A stretch of 49,692 nt of DNA from Nitrospirota bacterium. Its GTDB lineage: Bacteria > Nitrospirota > Thermodesulfovibrionia > Thermodesulfovibrionales > JdFR-85. The translations under genes were made by a program, and so were the position numbers. How positions within the stretch are numbered: the first letter of the stretch is position 1; every line of letters begins with the position of its first letter. Positions 33,696-40,847 of this stretch are shown in pieces. The DNA is taken from assembly GCA_015492645.1 (NCBI GenBank), contig WGER01000056.1:1-49692 (forward strand), read 5' to 3'. A model generated the notes under the pieces. The model was given only the letters and a program-made list of their open reading frames with translations, searched no databases and was not told the origin of the DNA.

Positions 33696-34300
33696 GGCGC
33701 CTGACTGAAAGGGGGTTGACCCTTATAGAACTCCTCATAGCCCTTGGGCTGATGAGTCTCGTCCTCGGAGCGGTTTACACCGCCTTTTTTGCCTCAGAGA
33801 GAGCCATCAGAGCATATAAAGATTACGGGGTCGGTCTTCATGAGGCAAGGATGCTCCTGAGTACCCTTTCAAGGGAACTGAAGGGTGCCCTTTACAACAG
33901 TAAAGACCCCTGGACCGAATTCATCTTAAAAGACAGGGACCTCTATGGAAAGAGGACATCAGAAATTGAGTTTACCACCTTGTCATCCACGGTCGGCACC
34001 TGCAGGGTGAGATACTCTGTAGAGGAGTCCATGCCATCTGGAGGTGAGGAGACGACCGTGGTGCCCTTCTTACTCAAAAAGGTGGTAGAGACACCAGGAG
34101 GCAGAAGGACAGAAATGTCAGTAGGAAATGTAGAGGAGTTCCTGGTAAGGGCGATAGCGGGTAAAGAGGCCTATACCCAATGGCGGTCAGAAAAGAAAAA
34201 GGCCCTTCCCGAGAAGTTTGAGATAATGATCTCTGTGAGGGCCGGCGAGTCAATCATAAGATTGAAAGAGACCGTAAGGCCAAGGATGAAAGGTCTTTAA
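33692..34300 (+). CDS. Minor pseudopilin, GspJ-like
   Basis: A 202-residue protein with prepilin signature RG-LTLIELLIALGLMSLVLG and a globular domain containing LLSTLSRELKGALYN and FTTLSSTVGTCRVRYSVEE, the pattern of GspJ-type minor pseudopilins. It is translationally coupled to the GspI-like gene (ATGA). GspI and GspJ form the tip complex of type II secretion pseudopili together with GspK, which is not seen here. rnr follows 3 bp later. Confidence 0.83.
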   Translation: MRRLTERGLTLIELLIALGLMSLVLGAVYTAFFASERAIRAYKDYGVGLHEARMLLSTLSRELKGALYNSKDPWTEFILKDRDLYGKRTSEIEFTTLSSTVGTCRVRYSVEESMPSGGEETTVVPFLLKKVVETPGGRRTEMSVGNVEEFLVRAIAGKEAYTQWRSEKKKALPEKFEIMISVRAGESIIRLKETVRPRMKGL

Positions 34301-34303
34301 TAT

Positions 34304-36421
34304 ATGACACTGGAGGAAAATAGGATGAGAGAGGAGATTATCCACACGCTGAAGGCCTTCAATCGTCCCTTAGGGTTCAGGGAGATACTGACAAGGATGG
34401 GGTTGAAGGGGCCGCAGAAGAAGACACTCAAACGGGCCCTCAAGGAACTCGTGAAAGAAGGTAAAGTGATAAGGACAAGAAAGGGCAGATATGGGTTGCC
34501 TGAAGAAATGAGGCTCCTGAAAGGATTCTTTGAGGCCCATGAAGAGGGCTACGGTTTCGTCATACCTGAGGGGACACATAGCAGAGACATCTTTGTCCCT
34601 CCCTGGGCAACAATGGGGGCAATGGATGGGGACAGGGTTATTGTAAGGGTGGAGAATGAGGAGAAAAGACAGGGCAGAATAATAAGGATACTGCAGAGGG
34701 CCCATAAGAGGGTGGTGGGATGGTTGCAGAGGTCAAAGGGGTTATGGATTGTGAGGCCGAAGAGGAAGAGTGATAGGTTCTTCCTCTATGTCCCAAGAAA
34801 GGGGTTAAAGGGGGCCATGGAGGGAGACCTCGTTGTGGCAGAGGTCCTTGACTATCCCTCACAGTCAGAACCAGCCACTGGCAGGATACTGAAGAAACTG
34901 AAGAAGCCGACCACCCCAAAGGAAGAGATGGAACTGCTGATTGATGAGTTCGAATTGCCCCGGAGATTCCCTACAGAGGTCTCAAGGAGGGCAAAGGCCC
35001 TGAAGCCACCTGGCAGGAAGGATTTCCTCTCCAGGCAGGACCACACAGACCTGAAGACCGTCACCATAGACGGAGAGAAGGCCAGGGACTTTGATGATGC
35101 GATATCAATAAAAAGGACTCCCGAGGGGTACACCCTATTTGTGCATATTGCCGATGTAAGTCACTATGTAAAATGGGACAACCCCATGGACAGAGAGGCG
35201 AGAAAGAGGGGCTGCAGTGTCTATCTGCCTGACAGGGTGGTACCCATGTTACCAAAGGTCCTCTCTGAAGACCTGTGCAGTCTGAAACCAGAGGTGAAGA
35301 GGCTGGCCTTCACCGTCAGGATGGATTTCTCCGAAGATGCAGAATTGGTGGATGTGGACTTCTATCCCAGTGTTATTATCAGTGATGAGAGGATGACCTA
35401 TTCTGACGTGAAGAAGATCCTTATAGACAGAGATGATAGTCTCAGGAAGAGGTATCAGTATCTGCTTGAGGACCTCGAGTTAATGGCTGAATTGACCCAT
35501 CTTTTACGTCAGAAGAGGCTCAGAAGGGGCAGCCTTGACTTTGATCTGCCAGAACCAGACGTGATACTGGATATAACCGGTGCACCTGAAGATATAATCA
35601 TTGCAGAGAGGAATTTTGCACACATGATCATTGAGGAGTTCATGATAGCAGCAAATGAGGCAGTGGCTGGCTTTATTTATCAGAAGGGTGTTCCCTCTCT
35701 TTACAGGGTGCATGCAGAACCAGAGGAGGGAAAACTGATGGAGGTGGTGAAGGTTATAAAGGCAACCATCCCGCAGGGGATCAAGGGTTTTGGACTGAAT
35801 GACAAAAGATTGAAACCCTCAGACCTTCCGGGACTCCTGGAAGGGGTGAAGGGGAGCCCTGTGGAGGATGTTATCAACTATATTGTACTGAGGAGCCTGA
35901 AACAGGCCCGTTACTCTACAGAAAACATAGGGCACTTTGGCCTCGCCTCACCCTGTTATACCCATTTCACATCTCCTATACGGAGATATCCTGACCTGAT
36001 TGTCCATAGAATACTGAAGGAGACTCTCTCAGGACAGAGCATTGACGAGACAGAGAGGACCACTTTACTGGAGGAGATAGCCTTTCACAGCAGTATGAGA
36101 GAGAGGTATGCCGATGAGGTGGAGTATGAGTCAGTCAGGGCAATGAGGGCATGGTTTATGAAGGACAGAGTGGGTGAGGAGTTTGATGCCAAGGTGGTTT
36201 CGGTCTCGGCATACGGGATGAGGGTAAGACTGAATGAGTATTTTGTAGAAGGGTTCATCCATGTGTCATACATGACAGATGACTACTATCAGTTTGATGA
36301 ACAGAACCTGCAGTTGCTGGGGAAGAGGACAAAAAAGAGATACAGGATTGGAGATCCGGTTGTGGTAAAGGTATTGGGGGTTGATCTTATTGAGAGAGAG
36401 GTCAACTTTGGATTACTCTGA
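34304..36421 (+). CDS. rnr: Ribonuclease R
   Basis: A 705-residue RNase II-family exoribonuclease. In order: an N-terminal winged helix (MREEIIHTLKAFNRPLGF), cold-shock-type OB domains (EGYGFVIPEGTHSRDIFVPP), the RNB catalytic domain with the Asp cluster in EKARDFDDAISI, HFTSPIRRYPDLIVHR, and a C-terminal S1 domain (GEEFDAKVVSVSAYGMRVRL). It degrades structured RNA 3' to 5'. The last S1 residues run to the stop with only a short tail. It is 3 bp after the GspJ-like gene and overlaps the TIGR02757 gene. Confidence 0.95.
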   Translation: MTLEENRMREEIIHTLKAFNRPLGFREILTRMGLKGPQKKTLKRALKELVKEGKVIRTRKGRYGLPEEMRLLKGFFEAHEEGYGFVIPEGTHSRDIFVPPWATMGAMDGDRVIVRVENEEKRQGRIIRILQRAHKRVVGWLQRSKGLWIVRPKRKSDRFFLYVPRKGLKGAMEGDLVVAEVLDYPSQSEPATGRILKKLKKPTTPKEEMELLIDEFELPRRFPTEVSRRAKALKPPGRKDFLSRQDHTDLKTVTIDGEKARDFDDAISIKRTPEGYTLFVHIADVSHYVKWDNPMDREARKRGCSVYLPDRVVPMLPKVLSEDLCSLKPEVKRLAFTVRMDFSEDAELVDVDFYPSVIISDERMTYSDVKKILIDRDDSLRKRYQYLLEDLELMAELTHLLRQKRLRRGSLDFDLPEPDVILDITGAPEDIIIAERNFAHMIIEEFMIAANEAVAGFIYQKGVPSLYRVHAEPEEGKLMEVVKVIKATIPQGIKGFGLNDKRLKPSDLPGLLEGVKGSPVEDVINYIVLRSLKQARYSTENIGHFGLASPCYTHFTSPIRRYPDLIVHRILKETLSGQSIDETERTTLLEEIAFHSSMRERYADEVEYESVRAMRAWFMKDRVGEEFDAKVVSVSAYGMRVRLNEYFVEGFIHVSYMTDDYYQFDEQNLQLLGKRTKKRYRIGDPVVVKVLGVDLIEREVNFGLL

Positions 36422-37253
36422 AGGCCTCAGAGATCTCCTTGAAAACCTCTACAGAACCTTTGATTTTAAAGGGCATCTCCTCCGAGACCCACTTGAGTTT
36501 CCCCACAGATACGCCACCAAAAGGGATGCTGAGGTGGTTGCCTTCATCTCCTCGTGCTTTGCCTATGGGAGGGTGGAGGTGTTTAAACCCGTGATAGAGG
36601 CGATCCTGGAGAGGATGGGCCGGAGCCCCTATGAGTTTCTGCTCAGTTTTGATCCGTCCAGCCAGTTGAAGCGATTTTCTGGTGTGAGGTACCGGTTTCA
36701 ACAGGAAGAGGAGATAGTCATCTTTCTGCACAGTATCTCGAGACTTCTACAGAAATACGGGAGTTTAGAGGCCCTTTTCATGGAAAATTACAGGGGCGAT
36801 GTGAGACCTGCCCTTGAACACCTCTTCAGAAGCCTCCGCCGAACCGCTGGACAGTGCATTGACCTGCCAGGAGGTCTTAAGCAACTGCTGCCTTTACCAT
36901 CATCCGGCAGTGCCTGTAAGAGGGCGAATCTCTTTCTCCGGTGGATGGTGAGGGATGGCGATGTAGACCTCGGGCTCTGGAAGGGTGTATCCAAGGCATC
37001 ACTGATTATTCCCCTGGACACCCATATAGCAAGGATAAGCAGATGTCTTGGTTTGACAGGCAGGAGTTCTGTGGACTGGAAGACAGCCGAGGAGATAACC
37101 GAGGTCCTCAAGACCTATGATCCAGAGGATCCCCTCAGATATGACTTCGCCCTCTGCCATCAGGGTATATCAGGCCTCTGTAAGAGGTGCAGGACCAAGG
37201 ACAGCAGACAGATCTCTTGTCTTCTCGAATCCTTTTCTAAACTCAGCATATGA
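36408..37253 (+). CDS. TIGR02757 (DUF2400) family protein
   Basis: A 281-residue protein of a conserved family without assigned activity. Recognisable stretches are DPLEFPHRYATKRDAEVVAFISSCFAYG read in two parts, the helical LFLRWMVRDGDVDLGLW, LIIPLDTHIARISRCLGL and the C-terminal RYDFALCHQGISGLCKRC. The last part, with several Cys, suggests a metal site. The helix-hairpin-like fold with a D-T-H motif recalls DNA glycosylase-like proteins, but this is inference. TTG 36408 was chosen because AGAGAGG lies 6 bp upstream; TTG 36381 is the next in-frame option. It overlaps rnr by 14 bp. Confidence 0.85.
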   Translation: MDYSEGLRDLLENLYRTFDFKGHLLRDPLEFPHRYATKRDAEVVAFISSCFAYGRVEVFKPVIEAILERMGRSPYEFLLSFDPSSQLKRFSGVRYRFQQEEEIVIFLHSISRLLQKYGSLEALFMENYRGDVRPALEHLFRSLRRTAGQCIDLPGGLKQLLPLPSSGSACKRANLFLRWMVRDGDVDLGLWKGVSKASLIIPLDTHIARISRCLGLTGRSSVDWKTAEEITEVLKTYDPEDPLRYDFALCHQGISGLCKRCRTKDSRQISCLLESFSKLSI

Positions 37254-37264
37254 TTTAAATCATA
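37249..37264. promoter_or_regulatory. Perfect 16-bp palindrome, CRP/FNR-type site candidate
   Basis: TATGATTTAAATCATA spans the stop codon of the TIGR02757 gene and precedes the gene at 37351. It fits the FNR arrangement TTGAT-N4-ATCAA in 8 of 10 positions. A possible -10 (TATATA, 37295-37300) lies about 40 bp downstream. The regulator is not known. Confidence 0.5.
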
Positions 37265-37350
37265 CCTTTTTTTCACCACGAGGAGGGAAAATTGTATATA
37301 GGAAGTACTCCCAGGCAGGGAGAGAAACAAAGAGATGAAGGAGGTCTGAG

Positions 37351-37788
37351 ATGAGCATTGAATGTCCTTCCTGCTCAACAACTGGTCAGGACGCCAATAC
37401 AGAGGCCCCTCTTTCTCACTGGCCAATCCAGATTAACCTGATGGGAACAGCAATACCCTTTCTCCAGGACGCAGATCTGGTCGTTGCAGCAGACTGCACC
37501 GCCTTTGCCACAAGGGAGTTCCATGAAAGGTATCTGAAGGGGAGAAAACTCCTTATCGGCTGTCCGAAACTGGACAATGCAATGGCCTATGTGGACAAGT
37601 TCACAGAGATATTCAAAAATATCCCGATCAGGAGCCTCACCTGCGTAAGGATGCAGGTACCATGTTGTGGCGGTATGACGGCAATCCTGAGGGAGGCACT
37701 GAGGAGGTCTGGCAAGAGAATCCCCTTTAAAGAGGTGATTATAGGAATAAAAGGGGAGTTTCTCTCAGAGAGTGATGTTGAGATTTAG
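37351..37788 (+). CDS. Conserved Cys-containing protein of the ferredoxin-associated type, function unknown
   Basis: A 145-residue protein. From LSHWPIQINLMGTAIPFLQDADLVVAADC onward (read as two segments) it resembles the C-terminal domain of proteins common in anaerobes and sulfate reducers that usually carry a 4Fe-4S ferredoxin domain in front. Conserved stretches are ADCTAFATREFHERYLKG, LIGCPKLDNAMAYV and QVPCCGGMTAILREAL. Here the N-terminus holds only CPSC, so the ferredoxin part is missing or reduced. AGGAGG precedes the ATG. Several Cys suggest metal or Fe-S binding. It starts a four-gene run with HEAT, CBS and HPP proteins. Confidence 0.8.
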   Translation: MSIECPSCSTTGQDANTEAPLSHWPIQINLMGTAIPFLQDADLVVAADCTAFATREFHERYLKGRKLLIGCPKLDNAMAYVDKFTEIFKNIPIRSLTCVRMQVPCCGGMTAILREALRRSGKRIPFKEVIIGIKGEFLSESDVEI

Positions 37789-37805
37789 TCCCTGAATGGG
37801 GAATT

Positions 37806-38414
37806 GTGATATCAGAGAGCGAGATAGACCACCTCGTTGCATCCTGTCTGGATAATCCAAAGTGCTTGAAGACTGTAGTGACTCTGCTTTATGATCTGGA
37901 GATGTCCAATAGATTGATGGCAGCAAAGGTACTGGGAGAGATAGCCAGGGTGCGTCCTGATCTAATAAGAAAGAGGTGGCAAAGGATATTTTATGCCTTT
38001 GATGATACCATGAGTTGCTGGGGAGCAGCAGAGGCACTCGGTGAAATAGGTAGAAACTTGCCGGATTTGAGAGGAAAAATCATTTTACTTCTGAAGAAGT
38101 TTGAAAAGGATGATGCGAGTTGCCAGGGTTATATCTGGGCGATAACAAGGATCGCTCAGGTGGACAGGTCTAAATGTGAACAGTTTATTCCGGAGATTAT
38201 TCGATTTATTAATGCAAAAGACATATGCCTGAAGGCCCAGGCGATCTGGTCAGCAAAGGAACTTGGACTTCCAGAGGCTGTACCTTTTGTAGAGAAGAAT
38301 GTAGATGACGCGCGTGAAGTTATGATTTATTCCAATAACTCTGTGGTGAAGACAACAATCCGTAGCCTCGCAAGAGAGACCCTTGAGGTATTGCAGGTAA
38401 AGGAAGGGGCCTGA
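37806..38414 (+). CDS. HEAT-repeat-like protein
   Basis: A 202-residue, mostly helical soluble protein with repeated helix pairs of HEAT type: SNRLMAAKVLGEIARVRPDL, SCWGAAEALGEIGRNLPDL and CLKAQAIWSAKELGLPEA. Similar short HEAT proteins occur in sulfate reducers; no enzymatic motif is present. The start is GTG 37806 with GGGG upstream. Its TGA stop lies directly against the ATG of the CBS-domain gene, so the two are probably coupled. It likely mediates protein contacts; the partner is unknown. Confidence 0.75.
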   Translation: MISESEIDHLVASCLDNPKCLKTVVTLLYDLEMSNRLMAAKVLGEIARVRPDLIRKRWQRIFYAFDDTMSCWGAAEALGEIGRNLPDLRGKIILLLKKFEKDDASCQGYIWAITRIAQVDRSKCEQFIPEIIRFINAKDICLKAQAIWSAKELGLPEAVPFVEKNVDDAREVMIYSNNSVVKTTIRSLARETLEVLQVKEGA

Positions 38415-39023
38415 ATGAAAGAGGATGAGATAAGTCGCTATCTTTTTGATGAAACGCCCATTTCTGATGAAGATATCCATGAGGCGATGAGGGAGGTGTC
38501 AGGGTACATAGATATAACTACTGAGGATTTCAGAGAGTTATACATAAAGGCATACAGACATGCTCTTAAGAGGCTCCTCTCCTCTACAAAGGCAGCCGAC
38601 ATTATGACCAGGGATGTGGTTACGGCAGGATTAGAGACACCTCTGACTGAGGTGGCCAGGGCGATGGGTCTCAGAGGAATCTCAGGTGTGCCTGTTGTGG
38701 ATAATGGTATGAGGGTGTTGGGGGTCATCTCTGAGAAGGACTTTCTCACCCATATGGATATAAAAGGAGCAAAGAACTTTATGCTAATTATTGCTGAATG
38801 CCTGGAGGGGAAGGGATGTCTGGTTGTCAATATGAGAAAGGCCAGAGCAAAGGATATCATGAGTTCACCAGCCATTACAGTCAGAGAGGATACCCCAATT
38901 ATAGAGATATCCCATATCTTTACAGAAAGGAAAATAAACAGGGTGCCTGTTGTAGATAAAGATAAAAGACTTACAGGCATAGTTACACGGGGTGATATAC
39001 TCCGTGGACTGAGAAGGAGGTAG
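38415..39023 (+). CDS. Tandem CBS-domain protein
   Basis: A 202-residue protein with an N-terminal helical segment (about 1-60) and two CBS domains: ADIMTRDVVTAGLETPLTEV to LGVISEKDFLTHM, and AKDIMSSPAITVREDTPI to LTGIVTRGDILRGL. CBS pairs bind adenine nucleotides and regulate linked proteins. The next gene is an HPP membrane protein; HPP and CBS domains are often fused in one protein, so this pair looks like the split version, with the CBS protein as its regulator. Confidence 0.9.
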   Translation: MKEDEISRYLFDETPISDEDIHEAMREVSGYIDITTEDFRELYIKAYRHALKRLLSSTKAADIMTRDVVTAGLETPLTEVARAMGLRGISGVPVVDNGMRVLGVISEKDFLTHMDIKGAKNFMLIIAECLEGKGCLVVNMRKARAKDIMSSPAITVREDTPIIEISHIFTERKINRVPVVDKDKRLTGIVTRGDILRGLRRR

Positions 39024-39029
39024 GAGTAT

Positions 39030-39575
39030 TTGGGACTCTCTCATTATTTTGGAAAGATGAGAGGGACAACAAAGAGCCCTCCACGGGTAAGTGTCTCAGA
39101 GATAATATGGTCATGGATTGGGGCATTCCTCGGTATAGCCTCTGTTGCGTATATCAACTATAATATCATCGAAGGCACAGATCTTGTCATGATCATTGGT
39201 TCATTTGGGGCCTCCGCAGTACTAATCTACGGTGCAATAAAGAGTCCGCTTGCACAACCAAGAAACCTCATCGGGGGACACTTCTTCTCAGCAGTAATCG
39301 GTGTTCTCTCTTACAAACTCTTCCATCCCTACCTCTGGTTTGCATCTGCCTTTGCAGTAGCAACTGCGATCGCCTTTATGCACTACACAAAGACACTTCA
39401 TCCACCTGGCGGTGCAACAGCCCTGATTGCTGTAATCGGAAGCGAAAAGATCCATAACCTTGGATTTCTCTACGCGGTCATACCCGCAGGCATTGGTGCC
39501 CTGATAATGTTAATCGTTGCATTGCTTGTAAATAACATCCCACAGACAAGGAGGTACCCAGAATACTGGTTTTAA
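39030..39575 (+). CDS. HPP-family integral membrane protein
   Basis: A 181-residue protein with about four to five membrane helices. The family signature HPPGGATAL is at about residues 130-138, and IIGSFGASAVLIYGAIKSPLAQPRNLIGG is typical (read in two parts: to AVLIYG, then the remainder). Plant and cyanobacterial HPP proteins have been linked to nitrite transport; the substrate here is not known. The start is TTG 39030 with GGAGG 9 bp upstream, 6 bp after the CBS gene. It converges with the cytochrome fusion gene with a 2-bp gap. Confidence 0.88.
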   Translation: MGLSHYFGKMRGTTKSPPRVSVSEIIWSWIGAFLGIASVAYINYNIIEGTDLVMIIGSFGASAVLIYGAIKSPLAQPRNLIGGHFFSAVIGVLSYKLFHPYLWFASAFAVATAIAFMHYTKTLHPPGGATALIAVIGSEKIHNLGFLYAVIPAGIGALIMLIVALLVNNIPQTRRYPEYWF

Positions 39576-39577
39576 AT

Positions 39578-40489
39578 CTACCACCACCGCCAGAGCGAAA
39601 TCACAAAGACGATCAGGAATATCAGAACAAGGTTCATATATGCCAGGAGGTAGAAGACCCTCTCATGGAGAGGCCTCTTCTTTAGTGTCTCATGCCTCTG
39701 TATCAGTTTACCCACCTCCGGGAAGGCAACTATCTTCTCATCACCATGTGGGGCCGTTTTCATCGCATCAGTCAGATCAAACCCGGCCAGATGTTTTCTC
39801 ATATGGGAGCCTCCTTTCCATAGTCTACTGCCAGAGACATCGAAAATCTTTCCCTTATACGCAATATATGAAGGCCTGCCCTCTTTACCATTGAACTGAG
39901 CGAGTTCATCAAGGGTGAGGTCCTGTTTATGAGTCTGAAGGGCCTCCTGTCTCCTCTGTCTCAACTTCGGACCTATAATGAAGGTGACGATTGCTGCTGA
40001 CATCACCATGACCAGGAATAGAGATATCTTTATCATGAGGAGTATCCCAAACCGTGTATGTGTGAGCATATAAAATGATGGAACGCGTGCAATGGTAAGG
40101 AGTGTCCCTGTCACTGCCATTACTATTATAGAGATCCATCCCACCATTAACTCGCCTCTCGGCAACCCCCTGGCTGCATATGCGGGCTTCAGGAGTATAT
40201 GTACATAAAGTATCGCACCAAACCATATTATTGCTGTCATTGTATGGAGATAACCGATTATAAGCCTAATAATATGCTGGGTAGTAGTAAGAGGCCTGTA
40301 GAGACCTTTTATCCTGAGGTCTTCACTGAATACTCTGCCCTCTTTTGTTAGTGGCCCTCCACCTGCTGGGTCAATGTGGCAGAAACTGCATGCCCTGTCA
40401 GTCTGCCGTGCATACTCCACAGTGGCAATGCTGACTGCTGGATGAAAGATTATAAGTGATAATATAAATACGTTATAGAGCCTTTTCAT
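39578..40489 (-). CDS. Fusion of c-type heme site, CopD-like membrane domain and cytochrome b5-like domain
   Basis: A 303-residue protein. A signal-like helix (about 5-22) is followed by a single c-heme motif, Cys34-Cys37-His38 (CSFCH). Four hydrophobic helices then form a CopD/DUF-type membrane domain (LHTMTAIIWFGAILYVHIL; GWISIIVMAVTGTLL). After a linker comes a small cytochrome b5-like domain (RPSYIAYKGKIFDVSGS, GGSHMRKHLAGFDLT, APHGDEKI) with its two heme-ligand His candidates, and a final helix. The start was set at ATG 40489 (MKRLYNVF), the natural signal-peptide start. TATAAT lies 12 nt upstream and no Shine-Dalgarno is visible. A membrane electron-transfer role is inferred. Confidence 0.85.
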   Translation of the reverse strand: MKRLYNVFILSLIIFHPAVSIATVEYARQTDRACSFCHIDPAGGGPLTKEGRVFSEDLRIKGLYRPLTTTQHIIRLIIGYLHTMTAIIWFGAILYVHILLKPAYAARGLPRGELMVGWISIIVMAVTGTLLTIARVPSFYMLTHTRFGILLMIKISLFLVMVMSAAIVTFIIGPKLRQRRQEALQTHKQDLTLDELAQFNGKEGRPSYIAYKGKIFDVSGSRLWKGGSHMRKHLAGFDLTDAMKTAPHGDEKIVAFPEVGKLIQRHETLKKRPLHERVFYLLAYMNLVLIFLIVFVISLWRWW

Positions 40490-40550
40490 ACACTGTTTAC
40501 TATTATAAAAACCAGATGCCTTAAGGTCAATGATTTGTATCATACCCGAA

Positions 40551-40671
40551 AATTGCCGTTAGAAATGGTTGTGTTTACGGCAGGGACTCAGCCCCACAAA
40601 ATCTCTGATTTTATGGGGAGCCCCTGCCGCCTTTCAAAATTTGTGGTTTAAAGTCTAACGGCATTTTACAG
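40551..40671. mobile_element. MITE-like palindromic element with 12-bp direct repeats
   Basis: The termini AATTGCCGTTAGA (40551-40563) and TCTAACGGCATTTT (40654-40667) are inverted repeats. The centre folds as GGCAGGGACTCAGCCCC against GGGGAGCCCCTGCC, with AAAATC/GATTTT around a 3-nt loop. ATCATACCCGAA occurs immediately outside on both sides (40539-40550 and 40672-40683), as expected for a target-site duplication. No protein is encoded. Related pieces occur at 18157, 24864 and 49517. Confidence 0.68.
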
Positions 40672-40763
40672 ATCATACCCGAACCTCTGACTTACACTTC
40701 GGAAGGGTAAATTTAATTTTTCTGAGAGATTCTATCGGCAGAATATGGGTTTTCGGGGATCTT

Positions 40764-40792
40764 GGTTGACTTGTGGTATTATTAATTGATAA
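40764..40792 (+). promoter_or_regulatory. Probable promoter of the TPR-protein gene
   Basis: TTGACT and GATAAT (5 of 6 matches each) with a 16-bp spacer lie about 55 bp upstream of ATG 40848 in an AT-rich stretch. Confidence 0.6.
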
Positions 40793-40847
40793 TCTAAACA
40801 AGTAAAATCTTTAACTGGAGGCCCCGCCTCTACGAGGAGAACACTAT

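Larger units (their letters stand above)
40490..40847. other. Divergent intergenic region with palindromic element and TPR-gene promoter
   Basis: 358 bp. The left half carries the element at 40551-40671 with its flanking direct repeats. The right half holds the TPR-gene promoter and, just before the ribosome binding site GAGGAG (about 40836), a small GAGGC/GCCTC hairpin. No coding frame was supported. Confidence 0.6.
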
